Assembly: GCF_023656415.1 (NCBI RefSeq)
Contig: NZ_JAMOIL010000005.1
Location: 169,913 to 233,912 of the forward strand
DNA: 64,000 nt
Reading direction: 5' to 3'
Origin: Nocardioides bruguierae
GTDB taxonomy: Bacteria > Actinomycetota > Actinomycetes > Propionibacteriales > Nocardioidaceae
The notes below the pieces were generated by a model. That model was not told where the DNA came from and searched no databases. It saw only the letters and a program-made list of their open reading frames with translations. This document shows positions 26,192 to 36,469 of this stretch, piece after piece (the first letter of the stretch is position 1; every line of letters begins with the position of its first letter). The position numbers and the translations under genes are program-made.

Positions 26192-26220
26192 ATCGCACAG
26201 GGGTGAGCGGAGGGGGTCAA
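26192..26220 (-). promoter_or_regulatory. rne promoter
   Basis: Minus strand TTGACC (26220-26215), 17-base spacer, TGCGAT (26197-26192); GATACT three bases later is an alternative -10. The -35 overlaps the stop codon of the DUF2344 gene. Confidence 0.6.
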
Positions 26221-26942
26221 CCCTCGCTGGTCAGCGGGTCGCCGACGGCGTCGTCGACGAGCGGGCCCTGGGCGAGCCGCGTGAACAGCGGCGCGCCGCC
26301 GGCGTCCAGACCACTGACCAGCGCCAGGCCGCGGAGCACGTCGTCGGGGCGGATCGCGGGCACTCCGTGGCGCAGCAGGAGGTCGAGACGGACGGCGCCG
26401 GCCCGGTCGCTGTCCACCACCTCGAGGTGGACGACGGCGGCGCGGCAGTCCATCTGACGCAGGCCCTTCTTCGTCATCCGCTCCACCGTCACCTCGTCAG
26501 CGGCCAGGAACGTGGCGACCGCGGCCTCCAGCTCCGGGCGGCCGGCGCCCACGGGCGTGAGGTCGAGGGCCCAGCGGCTGGCCTCGAGCCGGTCGGCGAG
26601 CGACCCGCCGGGCGAGACGACGACCTCTAGCACGTCGAGCCCGGGCGGGAGCGCCTCGTCCAGGAGGGCGTGGATGGCGGCGGGGTCGACGACCTCCTTG
26701 AGCGCGATCTCGAGGTACTCGGCCTCGCTGGCCGAGCCGGTGGGGGCGGCGCCGGCGTAGGAGATGCGCGGGTGCGGGTTGAACCCGGAGGAGTAGGCCA
26801 TGGGCACCCGGGCGCGGAAGACCGCGCGCTCGAAGGCGCGGGAGAAGTCGCGGTGGCTGGTGAAGCGCAGGCGTCCACGCTTGGCGTAGCGGACGCGCAG
26901 CCGCTGGACCGGCGGGGCTTGCTGCTCGGGCTGCTCAGGCAC
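26217..26942 (-). CDS. DUF2344 (TIGR03936-family) radical-SAM-associated protein
   Basis: 241 residues from GTG 26942. RVRYAKRGRLRFTSHRDFSRAFERA and YSSGFNPHPRISYAGAAPTG are the family hallmarks. The family normally sits beside, or is fused to, the TIGR03960-type B12-binding radical SAM protein found here at 31356-33344; the pair's reaction is unknown to me. Here it shares eight bases with the winged-helix gene upstream and its stop overlaps the rne promoter. The rne proximity is the usual context. Confidence 0.9.
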   Translation of the reverse strand: MPEQPEQQAPPVQRLRVRYAKRGRLRFTSHRDFSRAFERAVFRARVPMAYSSGFNPHPRISYAGAAPTGSASEAEYLEIALKEVVDPAAIHALLDEALPPGLDVLEVVVSPGGSLADRLEASRWALDLTPVGAGRPELEAAVATFLAADEVTVERMTKKGLRQMDCRAAVVHLEVVDSDRAGAVRLDLLLRHGVPAIRPDDVLRGLALVSGLDAGGAPLFTRLAQGPLVDDAVGDPLTSEG

Positions 26943-28134
26943 GGAGGGGAGGGTACGGCAGGTCCCCGGCCTCGGCCGTCATCGTCGGCGCCCGGTAGAT
27001 CGGGCTGACCCGCTCCCCCGACAGCCAGGCGGTGAGGCGGGCGGCCGCCTCGCGCAGGGCTGCCCGGGCCTCGGTCGGGAGCGGCTCGAGCGGGCGCACC
27101 TGGACGACGCCGTCGGCGTCCTGCACCCAGCAGCCCACCACGCGGCCCGCCCACCAGGCCGTGGTGCCGGCGTTGCCGTTGCGGTCGAAGAGGGCGGGGC
27201 CGTGCTCGCCGAGGTACCAGTCCCGCTGCTTCCACCCCATGACCGTGGGGTCGAGGACGGGCAGCAGGGCCGCCCAGGGCTGCACCTCGGGCGTGGGACC
27301 GGTGTCGTCGGGCAGCACCCAGCCGACCTCGCCGGAGTCCAGGTCGACCGGGACGGCACCGACCTCGTCCAGGGCTGCGCGCACGATCGTCTTGGTCGCC
27401 CCCAGCCACCACACCACGTCGGTCTCCGTGCCCGGCCCGAACCGCGCCAGCCAGCGCCGGACCAGCTCGGCGTACCCGTCGGCCGACGCGAGGGGCTCGG
27501 GCGTGGGGCCCAACCAGTGCTGCCGGGTCTGCCAGCGTGGTCGGAAGAGCCGCCAGTGCTGGGTGTTGGGCCCGCGGACGATGGAGGCCTCGGCACCCAG
27601 CACGGTCAGCACCCGGCCGGGCGAGACCTGCGAGCTGGGCAGGTCGGCGCGGACGTCGATCTCGGGAGCGGCCGCCTTGAGCTCGAGCGCGGTGAGACCG
27701 TCCGGGGCCGCGTCCAGCGCGGCCAGCACCGCCCGCTCGGCGGAGGCCAGCCAGGCGTCGCCGTCCGTGGTGATGCCGCCACGCACGACGTCCCTGGCCA
27801 GCTTGGCCCGCTCGTTGGCGCCCGTGCGCGCGGCGGCCGAGCCCCAGGCGGCCGGCAGCAGGTCCCGGGGGAAGACGAAGAGGGTGCGGCGCATCGCGAG
27901 CTGACGGACGAGCGTGCGGCGCTCCACCAGGGCGGCCTCGACCTCCTCGCGGGTCAGCCCGTCGATCCGGGCGTGCAGCGAGAGCGGCACGGTGGGCGGC
28001 TCGGTGGCGTGCAGGCAGACGACCTGGCGGGTCGCCTCCTCGACGGACACGGCCCGCGCACCGGGCACGAGACCGTGCCGCACGAGACGCCGCCGTCGTT
28101 CGTCGTCGTCCAGTCCTGGCCTGCTCGTGGGCAT
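26935..28134 (-). CDS. Winged-helix DNA-binding protein of the AlkZ/YcaQ (HTH_42) superfamily
   Basis: 399 residues. Three tandem winged-helix domains are typical of this family, whose characterised members unhook interstrand DNA crosslinks. Recognisable parts: VSVEEATRQVVCLHATEPPT, VRQLAMRRTLFVFPRD, SSQVSPGRVL, WLARFGPGTETDVVWWLG, LLPVLDPTVMGWKQRDWY and FDRNGNAGTTAWWAGRVVG. The position of the catalytic Gln-x-Gln/Asp motif of AlkZ/YcaQ reads LHAT, so the known glycosylase residues seem absent and the activity is doubtful. It overlaps the DUF2344 start by eight bases, implying co-translation. Confidence 0.85.
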   Translation of the reverse strand: MPTSRPGLDDDERRRRLVRHGLVPGARAVSVEEATRQVVCLHATEPPTVPLSLHARIDGLTREEVEAALVERRTLVRQLAMRRTLFVFPRDLLPAAWGSAAARTGANERAKLARDVVRGGITTDGDAWLASAERAVLAALDAAPDGLTALELKAAAPEIDVRADLPSSQVSPGRVLTVLGAEASIVRGPNTQHWRLFRPRWQTRQHWLGPTPEPLASADGYAELVRRWLARFGPGTETDVVWWLGATKTIVRAALDEVGAVPVDLDSGEVGWVLPDDTGPTPEVQPWAALLPVLDPTVMGWKQRDWYLGEHGPALFDRNGNAGTTAWWAGRVVGCWVQDADGVVQVRPLEPLPTEARAALREAAARLTAWLSGERVSPIYRAPTMTAEAGDLPYPPLRA

Positions 28135-28150
28135 GGCGGCAGCCTGCCAC

Positions 28151-28189
28151 CCGACACCGACAGTCGACACCGACAGCCGACACCGACAG
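28151..28189. repeat. Three 13-base tandem repeats upstream of the winged-helix gene
   Basis: CCGACACCGACAG, TCGACACCGACAG, CCGACACCGACAG. Located between the winged-helix start (28134) and the subtilase terminator. Confidence 0.92.
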
Positions 28190-28206
28190 CGGCCGACGCA
28201 CGACGA

Positions 28207-28247
28207 GGCCCGGCCTCCCCCGCAGCGTGTGCAGGAGGGGCCGGGCC
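28207..28247 (-). terminator. Subtilase gene terminator hairpin
   Basis: GGCCCGGCC / GGCCGGGCC nine-base arms with partly paired inner CTCC/GGAG, about 50 bases after the protease stop. GC-rich, no U-run. Confidence 0.6.
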
Positions 28248-28298
28248 GGTGTCCCGGCCGGCGGACGCGGATCGGGCCCGCGCCGCCGGTCAGGAGGC

Positions 28299-30068
28299 TC
28301 AGCCGACGGTGAGCGAGGTGTCGTCGATGACGAAGCTGGTGGCCAGCGAGGAGTCCTCGACGCCGGTGAAGCTGATCGTGACCGTCTTGCCGGTGAACGA
28401 GGACATGTTGAGCGTCTTCGTCACGTAGCCGGAGGTCTCGTTCAGGTTGGAGTAGGTCGCCAGCGTGGTGCTGCCGGCCTTCACCGTGAGCTTGTCGTAG
28501 GCGGTGCTCGTGGTGGTCTCCGAGGAGGAGACGTAGAGCTTGAACGACAGGCTGGCGCTGGTGCCGGACGGGATGGTGACCGTCTGGCTCAGGGTGTCGG
28601 TGTGGCTGCTGCCGTAGCCGTTCAGCCACGCCTTGTAGGAGCCGGTCGCGGCCGGGGCCGAGGTGCTGGAGGTGATGACGCCGGAGGACGCCGTCCAGGA
28701 GACGTTGCCGGACTCGAAGCCGGGGTTGAGCAGCAGGTTCGAGCCGGTCGGCGGGTCGACCGGGTCGGTGCCGCCACCGGAGCCGGTGAAGTCGTTCGAC
28801 AGCAGCAGGTTCGGGGAGCCGTTGACGCCCGAGATCTTGTTCGGGGTCGCGGCGCCGAGCAGCGCGTTGGTCACGGTGCTCGGGGAGGCCGAGGTGTGGT
28901 CCTCCAGGTAGAGCGCGGCCACGCCGGCGACGTGCGGGGTCGCCATCGAGGTGCCCGAGATCGTGTTCGTGGCCGTGTTCGAGGTGTACCAGGCCGAGGT
29001 GATGGAGGAGCCCGGCGCCAGGATGTCGACGCAGGAGCCGTAGTTGGAGTAGCTGGCCAGCGAGTCGCTGCTGGTGGTCGCACCGACGGTGATCGCCGAG
29101 GAGACGCGGGCGGGCGAGCCGTTGCAGGCGTTCGTGGACTCGTTGCCGGCGGCGACCGCGTAGGTGACGCCGTCGGAGATGGAGGCGGCCACCGCGTTGT
29201 CGAGCGTGGTGGAGACGCCGCCACCGAGGCTCATGTTGGCGACGGCCGGGCCGGAGGTGTGGTTGGAGGTCACCCAGTCGACGCCAGCGATGACGCCGGA
29301 GGTGGTGCCGGAGCCGCTGCAGTCGAGCACGCGGACGGGCACGATCGTGACGCCCTTGGCCACGCCGTAGGTCGAGCCACCGACGGTGCCCGCGACGTGG
29401 GTGCCGTGGCCGTTGCAGTCGGTGGTGCCGTTGCCGTCGGAGATGGCGGTGTAGCCCGAGACGACGCGGCCGGAGAACTGGCTGTGCGAGCTGAGCACGC
29501 CGGTGTCGATGATGTAGGCCTTCACGCCGGCGCCGGTGGCGTCGTAGGTGTAGGTGCCGTCCAGCGGCAGGCTGTCCTGGTCGATGCGGTCCAGGCCCCA
29601 GGTGGCGCCGGACTGGGTCGCGTCGATGGAGATCTCCCGGTCGGCCTCGACGTAGGCGACGTTCGGGTTGTTGCGCATGCGGGTCAGCGCCTCGCCGGTC
29701 AGGGTGGCCGAGAAGCCGTCCGCGACCGTGCGGAAGGTGTCGCTGACCTCGGCGCCGCGGGCCACGGCCTGGCCACGGGTCGCGCGCAGCTGCTTGGTGG
29801 TGGCGCCGTCCTTGAGGACGACGATGTAGTCGCCGTCGATGACGCCGGAGCGGTTCGCGCCGACCAGGGGCGCCTTGTCGCTGCGCTCGGCGGTGGCGGG
29901 GGTGCGCTGGCCCGACTTCTGGCCGTCGGCCTTGTCCGTGCCCGCGTCGGCGGCCTGGGCGGTGCCCAGTCCGCTGAGGGCGGCCACGGAGGTGGTGAGC
30001 AGGGCGGCGGTGGCTGCCGTGCCGAGGGCGCGACGCCGGCGTGTGGCGCGCGTGGTGCGGTCCGTCAT
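28299..30068 (-). CDS. Secreted S8 (subtilisin/proteinase K-like) serine protease
   Basis: 589 residues. Signal peptide about 1-40 (RRRRALG...AQAAD); I9-type propeptide about 75-145 ([18 protein letters not shown]...[13 protein letters not shown]); catalytic domain with Asp188 (AYIIDTGV), His221 ([11 protein letters not shown]), oxyanion Asn309 (VAAGNES) and Ser374 ([12 protein letters not shown]). Cysteines suggest disulfides. A linker ([15 protein letters not shown]) leads to a C-terminal beta-sandwich ([17 protein letters not shown]...) probably for substrate or carbohydrate binding. ATG 30068 starts the signal peptide directly; the frame stays open upstream without signal-like sequence. 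Transcribed from its own promoter with an 80-base leader. Confidence 0.95.
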   Translation of the reverse strand: MTDRTTRATRRRRALGTAATAALLTTSVAALSGLGTAQAADAGTDKADGQKSGQRTPATAERSDKAPLVGANRSGVIDGDYIVVLKDGATTKQLRATRGQAVARGAEVSDTFRTVADGFSATLTGEALTRMRNNPNVAYVEADREISIDATQSGATWGLDRIDQDSLPLDGTYTYDATGAGVKAYIIDTGVLSSHSQFSGRVVSGYTAISDGNGTTDCNGHGTHVAGTVGGSTYGVAKGVTIVPVRVLDCSGSGTTSGVIAGVDWVTSNHTSGPAVANMSLGGGVSTTLDNAVAASISDGVTYAVAAGNESTNACNGSPARVSSAITVGATTSSDSLASYSNYGSCVDILAPGSSITSAWYTSNTATNTISGTSMATPHVAGVAALYLEDHTSASPSTVTNALLGAATPNKISGVNGSPNLLLSNDFTGSGGGTDPVDPPTGSNLLLNPGFESGNVSWTASSGVITSSTSAPAATGSYKAWLNGYGSSHTDTLSQTVTIPSGTSASLSFKLYVSSSETTTSTAYDKLTVKAGSTTLATYSNLNETSGYVTKTLNMSSFTGKTVTISFTGVEDSSLATSFVIDDTSLTVG

Positions 30069-30121
30069 GAGATGTGTGCTCCCGAGAAGTGGTCCGCGCC
30101 CGACAGGGTGCCGGGCGGTCG

Positions 30122-30160
30122 GCACCGCGGCCCGAGCCGCGGTGCGTGACGGAGAACCTA
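30122..30160 (-). promoter_or_regulatory. Subtilase -10 box and 5'-end hairpin
   Basis: TAGGTT at 30160-30155 on the minus strand; downstream at 30145-30122 the RNA would begin with the hairpin GCACCGCGG-CTCGGG-CCGCGGTGC, which could protect the 5' end. No clear -35. Confidence 0.45.
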
Positions 30161-30304
30161 GGACGGGGCCGTGCACGGCGGGAGGGGGTGAGCGGTGCAC
30201 CTTTTCGCAGCGCGAGAAACTGCAACTCTTCCCTCCGTGGATGCCGCCGACCGCAGACCCTCCGGCCCTCGGCGTCGACGCCCGACGAACATCGCCCAGC
30301 TCCC

Positions 30305-30334
30305 TTGTCAAGCGGCGCCTGCACGTGGCACCGT
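30305..30334 (+). promoter_or_regulatory. Promoter of the gene at 30341
   Basis: TTGTCA (30305-30310), 18-base spacer, CACCGT (30329-30334), then six bases to ATG 30341: a leaderless layout with a weak -10. Confidence 0.45.
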
Positions 30335-30340
30335 CCGCCC

Positions 30341-30808
30341 ATGGGCTACCTGGTGACCACGCGCGGACGGCTGCGGCTGCCGGCCACGCAGGAGAACGAC
30401 GCGTTCCACGCCGCGGTGCAGGCGATGACCGGGCGCGACGGCTGGTTCCACCCCGACGACGAGCCCGCCACCTCCTTGGCCGACCTGGCGACCTACGCCG
30501 CCGCCTCGCTCGAGCGTGAGGGCGACCTGCTGGTGCTGGCCACCGACGAGGACGGCGACCCGAAGTGGTCGGCCCAGGCGACCGCCTTCTACGTCGCGCT
30601 CGCCCCGTTCGTGGGCGACGGAGTGGTCTCGTTCATCGGCGAGGACGAGGAGACCTGGACCTACACCTACGCGGCCGACGGCCTGACCCAGAACGGCGTC
30701 AACGGGTGGGACGGGGCGGCCGAGCCGTTCGGCGAGCCGGCGCCGGACGAGCAGCCCGCCCCCGCCCCCGCGCCGCGAGCGAGACGGCGCTGGTTCGGAC
30801 GCGGCTGA
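30341..30808 (+). CDS. Small acidic protein of unknown function
   Basis: 155 residues from ATG 30341 (MGYLVTTRGRLRLPATQEND). No Shine-Dalgarno, but a promoter places the start of transcription at the ATG. The body (about 20-125) is acidic and contains TWTYTYAADGLTQNGVNGWDGA; the C-terminus is Pro/Ala-rich, ending RARRRWFGRG. No signal peptide or membrane helix, so probably cytoplasmic. I do not recognise the family. Its stop overlaps the NUDIX start by one base (TGATG), so the two are likely co-expressed. Confidence 0.75.
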   Translation: MGYLVTTRGRLRLPATQENDAFHAAVQAMTGRDGWFHPDDEPATSLADLATYAAASLEREGDLLVLATDEDGDPKWSAQATAFYVALAPFVGDGVVSFIGEDEETWTYTYAADGLTQNGVNGWDGAAEPFGEPAPDEQPAPAPAPRARRRWFGRG

Positions 30809-31275
30809 TGGCGGTCGACCGCTCGCGCATCAGGGTCAAGGCGTTCGCGGTGCTCCTGCACCCCGACGGCACCCGGCACGCGGTGTCGCGGATGTCGACC
30901 ACCGAGCACCCGACGCTCCACCGGCCGCTCGGCGGCTCCGTCGAGCTCGGGGAGCCGGCGCTGGACGCGGCCGTGCGCGAGATCCGCGAGGAGCTGGACG
31001 CCACGCTCGTCGAGCCGCGGCTGCTCGGCGTCCTGGAGAACGTCTTCACCATCGACGGCGAGCTCGGCCACGAGGTGGTCTTCGTGCACCTCGGTCACCT
31101 GGCGGAGGCCGACGCCGTGCCCGACGAGGGCCGCCCGTTCACCGACGGCGACGTGCCGTGCTGGGTCGAGTGGCGGCCGGTCGCCGGGGACCCGGAGGTC
31201 CCGCTGTTCCCGACCGGGCTGCAGGAGATGCTCGAGGAGCACCTGGCGCGAGGCCGGGCTGCTCGAGGGACGTGA
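30808..31275 (+). CDS. NUDIX hydrolase
   Basis: 155 residues from ATG 30808. Complete Nudix box GGSVELGEPALDAAVREIRE followed by ELDA matches G-x5-E-x7-REUxEE. Hydrolyses a nucleoside-diphosphate-linked compound; the substrate cannot be read from sequence. DRSRIRVKAFAVLLHPDG opens the fold, with FTDGDVPCWVEWRPV late. Translationally coupled to the preceding unknown protein; its stop codon lies inside the hairpin at 31271-31323. Confidence 0.9.
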   Translation: MAVDRSRIRVKAFAVLLHPDGTRHAVSRMSTTEHPTLHRPLGGSVELGEPALDAAVREIREELDATLVEPRLLGVLENVFTIDGELGHEVVFVHLGHLAEADAVPDEGRPFTDGDVPCWVEWRPVAGDPEVPLFPTGLQEMLEEHLARGRAARGT

Positions 31276-31323
31276 CACGTGCGGACGGCGAACCGGGCGG
31301 TTCAGGCGTCCGCACGTGTCACG
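31271..31323. terminator. Long hairpin between convergent NUDIX and radical SAM genes
   Basis: Perfect 17-base arms CGTGACACGTGCGGACG / CGTCCGCACGTGTCACG with a 19-base loop. The 5' arm includes the NUDIX stop codon. Probably works for both strands. Confidence 0.7.
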
Positions 31324-31355
31324 ATCCCTGGCGAGCGAGCGGGGATGGTCCGGCG

Positions 31356-33344
<1,989 letters not shown>

Positions 33345-33452
33345 GGGCGCTCCCTCGTGGAGGTAGACAGCGGGTGGATCAGCGCTCAAGCGTACGCGCG
33401 TGAGCAGGTCCGGCCCACTTCCGCCAGGGCCGGTCGTCCGTGGTGCGCCGGG

Positions 33453-35087
33453 TCACTCCCCCGCCGGCGCCGTCCGCGCCCCTCGCTCCGCGGCCGCCGA
33501 GGTGGCGCGCAGCTCCACGCGGGGCATGAGCAGCAGCACCAGGAAGGCGATCACCGCCACGCCGGAGGCCACCAGGAACACCTGGTCCATGGACGTGGCG
33601 AAGCCGGCGCGGATGGGGTGGGCCAGCGCGTCCGGCAGGGTCGAGAGCACCGACGAGTCGTCCTGCACGGAGGCGACGACGCTCGGGTCGAACCCGCCGT
33701 TGGCCTCGGCCGCGGCCTGGAACTCGGGCGAGCTCGCCGCCGCGTCCAGCTCCGTCTCGATGTTGCCGCCCACCGTGGAGAAGAGGACGGAGAGGAAGAC
33801 CGCGACACCCAGCGTGCCGCCGATCTGGCGGAAGAAGGTGGCGGACGAGGTGGCCACGCCGATCTCGCGCGGGGAGACCGCCGACTGCACCGCCAGGAGC
33901 AGCGGCTGCATGCAGTTGCCCAGCCCGAACCCGAGCACGAACATCGGGACCATCACCAGCCACAGCGCGGTGTCGGCGGTGGTGAAGGACAGGGCGAAGA
34001 GGCCGACCACGACGAGCGCGGAGCCCACGATCGGGAACGGCCGGACGTTGCCGGTGCGCGAGATCGCGATGCCCGAGCCCATCGCCGCGCTCATGATGCC
34101 GAGCACCATCGGCAGCATCAGGAAGCCCGACTCGGTCGGCGAGGCACCGTGGACGATCTGCATGTACAGCGGCAGCACCAGGATGCCGCCGAACATGGCG
34201 GCGCCGATGACGATGCTGGCCACGACGGTCACCGAGACCGCGCGCAGCCGCAGCAGGCGCAGCGGGAACAGCGCGGACTCCTTCATCACGCGCTCGACCA
34301 GGAAGAACGCGACCAGGCCGATGCCGCCGACCACGAAGCAGGCCAGCGAGCGGCCGGAGTCCCAGCCCCACTCACGGCCCTGCTCGGCCACGGTCAGCAG
34401 CGGCACCAGGCCGACGACGAGCGCCAGGGCGCCCCACCAGTCGATGCGGATCCTGTGGTCGGGGGCGTCGTGGTGGACGTGCAGGGTGCGGAAGACGACG
34501 AACAGCGCGATCGCGCCGATCGGCACGTTGACGAGGAAGACCCAGCGCCAGCCGGACATGCCCAGCAGCGTGTCCTGGCCGGCCAGGAAGCCGCCGATGA
34601 CGGGCCCGAGCACCGAGGAGGTGCCGAAGACGGCCATGAAGTAGCCGGAGTACTTCGCGCGCTCACGGGGGCTGACGACGTCCCCGATGATCGCCAGCAC
34701 GAGCGTGAACAGACCGCCCGCGCCCAGGCCCTGGATCGCGCGGTAGACCGCGAGGGAGTACATCGAGGTGGCCAGCGTGCACAGGGCCGAGCCGATGACG
34801 AAGATGCTGATCGCGAACATGAACAGCTTCTTGCGACCGTAGAGGTCCCCGAGCTTGCCGTAGATCGGCGTCGTGATCGTCATGGTGATCAGGTAGGCCG
34901 TGGTCGCCCACGCCTGGATCGAGAGACCGTTGAGGTCGTCCGCGATCGTGCGGATCGCCGTGGAGACGATCGTCTGGTCCAGGGCGCCCAGGAACATGCC
35001 GAGCATGAGCCCGGACATGATCGTGAGGATCTGGGCGTGGGTGTACTCGCCGGTGGGCTCGCTGGCCGGCTCTGCTGTCGTTGCCAT
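33453..35087 (-). CDS. DHA2-family MFS multidrug exporter
   Basis: 544 residues. ATG 35087 (MATTAEPASEPTGEYTHAQI) is preceded by TACCCT eight bases upstream; the open frame extends further but without a recognisable protein. Fourteen predicted helices; LMLGMFLGALDQTIVSTAIR is the DHA2 motif, YGKLGDLYGRKKLF motif A, GTSSVLGPVIGGFLAG motif C. A roughly 70-residue extracytoplasmic loop (SSPEFQAAAEANGG...) sits before the last helix. Divergent from the ChaA-type antiporter. No regulator gene is adjacent. Confidence 0.93.
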   Translation of the reverse strand: MATTAEPASEPTGEYTHAQILTIMSGLMLGMFLGALDQTIVSTAIRTIADDLNGLSIQAWATTAYLITMTITTPIYGKLGDLYGRKKLFMFAISIFVIGSALCTLATSMYSLAVYRAIQGLGAGGLFTLVLAIIGDVVSPRERAKYSGYFMAVFGTSSVLGPVIGGFLAGQDTLLGMSGWRWVFLVNVPIGAIALFVVFRTLHVHHDAPDHRIRIDWWGALALVVGLVPLLTVAEQGREWGWDSGRSLACFVVGGIGLVAFFLVERVMKESALFPLRLLRLRAVSVTVVASIVIGAAMFGGILVLPLYMQIVHGASPTESGFLMLPMVLGIMSAAMGSGIAISRTGNVRPFPIVGSALVVVGLFALSFTTADTALWLVMVPMFVLGFGLGNCMQPLLLAVQSAVSPREIGVATSSATFFRQIGGTLGVAVFLSVLFSTVGGNIETELDAAASSPEFQAAAEANGGFDPSVVASVQDDSSVLSTLPDALAHPIRAGFATSMDQVFLVASGVAVIAFLVLLLMPRVELRATSAAAERGARTAPAGE

Positions 35088-35095
35088 CAGCAACG

Positions 35096-35101
35096 AGGGT
35101 A
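35096..35101 (-). promoter_or_regulatory. -10 box of the MFS gene at 33453-35087
   Basis: TACCCT eight bases before ATG 35087; same hexamer as before the gene at 7157. Confidence 0.4.
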
Positions 35102-35174
35102 GGCCCTCCCGGTGACAGCGCGGTGCGAGACCGCCACCGCGATCGCCGCCGCGATCGCCGTTGCACCACCTCAC

Positions 35175-35180
35175 TAGGTT
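35175..35180 (+). promoter_or_regulatory. -10 box of the ChaA-type gene (leaderless)
   Basis: TAGGTT with exactly seven bases to ATG 35188. Confidence 0.55.
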
Positions 35181-35187
35181 TCATGCC

Positions 35188-36312
35188 ATGACCGCCACGA
35201 CGGCCCGCCCGGGTCGCCCCTCCTGGACCACCCTCGTCCCGCCCGTCGCCGTCCTCGTCCTCGTCGCCACGTGGACGCGGCACGAGAGTCCGTGGGTGCT
35301 GACGCTGATCGCGGTGCTCCTGGTCGGCGCGGTGCTGGCCGCCGTCCACCACGCGGAGGTCGTGGCGCACCGGGTGGGCGACCCCTACGGCTCACTGGTG
35401 CTCGCGGTGGCGGTGACCATCATCGAGGTGGGTCTCATCGTGATGCTCATGGTCGGCGGTGGTGACGGAGCCTCCACCTACGCCCGCGACACCGTCTTCG
35501 CCGCGGTGATGATCACCCTCAACGGCATCGTCGGCCTCTCCCTGCTCGTCGGCGCGACGCGGCACGGGCTGGCCAGCTACAACGCCTCCGGCTCGGGCTC
35601 GGCGCTCACCACCGTCGTGGCGCTGGCCAGCGTGTGCCTGGTGCTGCCCGGCTTCACCGTCTCCGAGGCGGGTTATGAGTACTCCGCCTCGCAGCTCGCG
35701 TTCGCCGCGGTCGTCTCGCTCACGCTCTACGTCGCGTTCGTGCTCACGCAGACGGTGGGGCACCGCGACTTCTTCCTGCCGGTCTCCTCGGACGAGCTGG
35801 GCCGCATGACCGGTGTCCTCGACGAGGACGGCGACGGGCACGCCGACCCGCCCACGGCGCGCGCGGCCTGGGTGAGCGTCGGGCTGCTGGTCGCCGCGCT
35901 GGTCGCGGTGGTGGGCCTGGCCAAGCTCCTCTCCCCCACGATCGAGGACGTCGTGGCGGCCGCGGGCTTCCCGGCCCCCGTCGTCGGCGTGGTGATCGCG
36001 CTGCTGGTGCTGGCGCCGGAGTCGATCGCCGCCGTCCGCCACGCGGCGCGCGACCGCGTGCAGATCAGCCTGAACCTGGCCTACGGCTCGGCGATGGCCT
36101 CGATCGGCCTGACCATCCCGGCGATCGCCGTGGCCTCGATCTGGCTCGACGGCCCGCTCGAGCTGGGCCTGGGCCCCACCCAGATCGTGCTGCTGACGAT
36201 CTCCGTGGTGGTCTCGGTGCTCACCGTCGTGCCCGGCCGCGCCAAGGCGCTCCAGGGCCTCGTGCACCTGGTGCTGCTGGCGACGTTCGTGTTCCTCTCG
36301 GCGCAGCCGTAG
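35188..36312 (+). CDS. chaA: ChaA-type Ca2+(Na+/K+)/H+ antiporter
   Basis: 374 residues from ATG 35188. CaCA-superfamily exchanger with about 11 hydrophobic helices. The two inverted alpha-repeats are visible: GDPYGSLVLAVAVTIIEVGL (about 64-83, with Glu80) and LVLAPESIAAVRHA with NLAYGSAMASIGLTIPA in the second half. The central cytoplasmic loop holds LDEDGDGHAD (211-220), a D-x-D-x-D-G calcium-loop pattern but without the twelfth-position Glu of a true EF-hand; it may sense Ca2+. Start supported by TAGGTT seven bases upstream. Single-gene unit closed by a strong terminator. Confidence 0.9.
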   Translation: MTATTARPGRPSWTTLVPPVAVLVLVATWTRHESPWVLTLIAVLLVGAVLAAVHHAEVVAHRVGDPYGSLVLAVAVTIIEVGLIVMLMVGGGDGASTYARDTVFAAVMITLNGIVGLSLLVGATRHGLASYNASGSGSALTTVVALASVCLVLPGFTVSEAGYEYSASQLAFAAVVSLTLYVAFVLTQTVGHRDFFLPVSSDELGRMTGVLDEDGDGHADPPTARAAWVSVGLLVAALVAVVGLAKLLSPTIEDVVAAAGFPAPVVGVVIALLVLAPESIAAVRHAARDRVQISLNLAYGSAMASIGLTIPAIAVASIWLDGPLELGLGPTQIVLLTISVVVSVLTVVPGRAKALQGLVHLVLLATFVFLSAQP

Positions 36313-36364
36313 GCCCACCTCCAGGCGCCTCCGAGAACCTCGAGGCACCTCCACGCACCACCGA

Positions 36365-36404
36365 GGACGCCCCGGCGCGACGCGCCGGGGCGTCCTTGTC
36401 GCTT
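36365..36404 (+). terminator. Intrinsic terminator of the ChaA-type gene
   Basis: Perfect 14-base arms GGACGCCCCGGCGC / GCGCCGGGGCGTCC, three-base loop, followed by TTGTCGCTT. The most conventional intrinsic terminator in the window. Confidence 0.88.
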
Positions 36405-36431
36405 GGCGGCGACGACCCGCGTCGCTAATGT
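36403..36431 (+). promoter_or_regulatory. Promoter of the FAD-TTC38 fusion gene
   Basis: TTGGCG (36403-36408), 17-base spacer, TAATGT (36426-36431). Starts right after the preceding terminator. Confidence 0.68.
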
Positions 36432-36453
36432 CGAGTAATCCGATAGACATTAG
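36425..36453. promoter_or_regulatory. Palindromic operator over -10 and start site of the fusion gene
   Basis: CTAATGTC-N13-GACATTAG, perfect eight-base arms, AT-rich in a GC-rich genome. The left arm coincides with the -10 and the centre (about 36439) with the predicted transcription start, a classic repressor position. No regulator gene is adjacent. Confidence 0.65.
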
Positions 36454-36469
36454 AGAGAAAGAGGGACCG

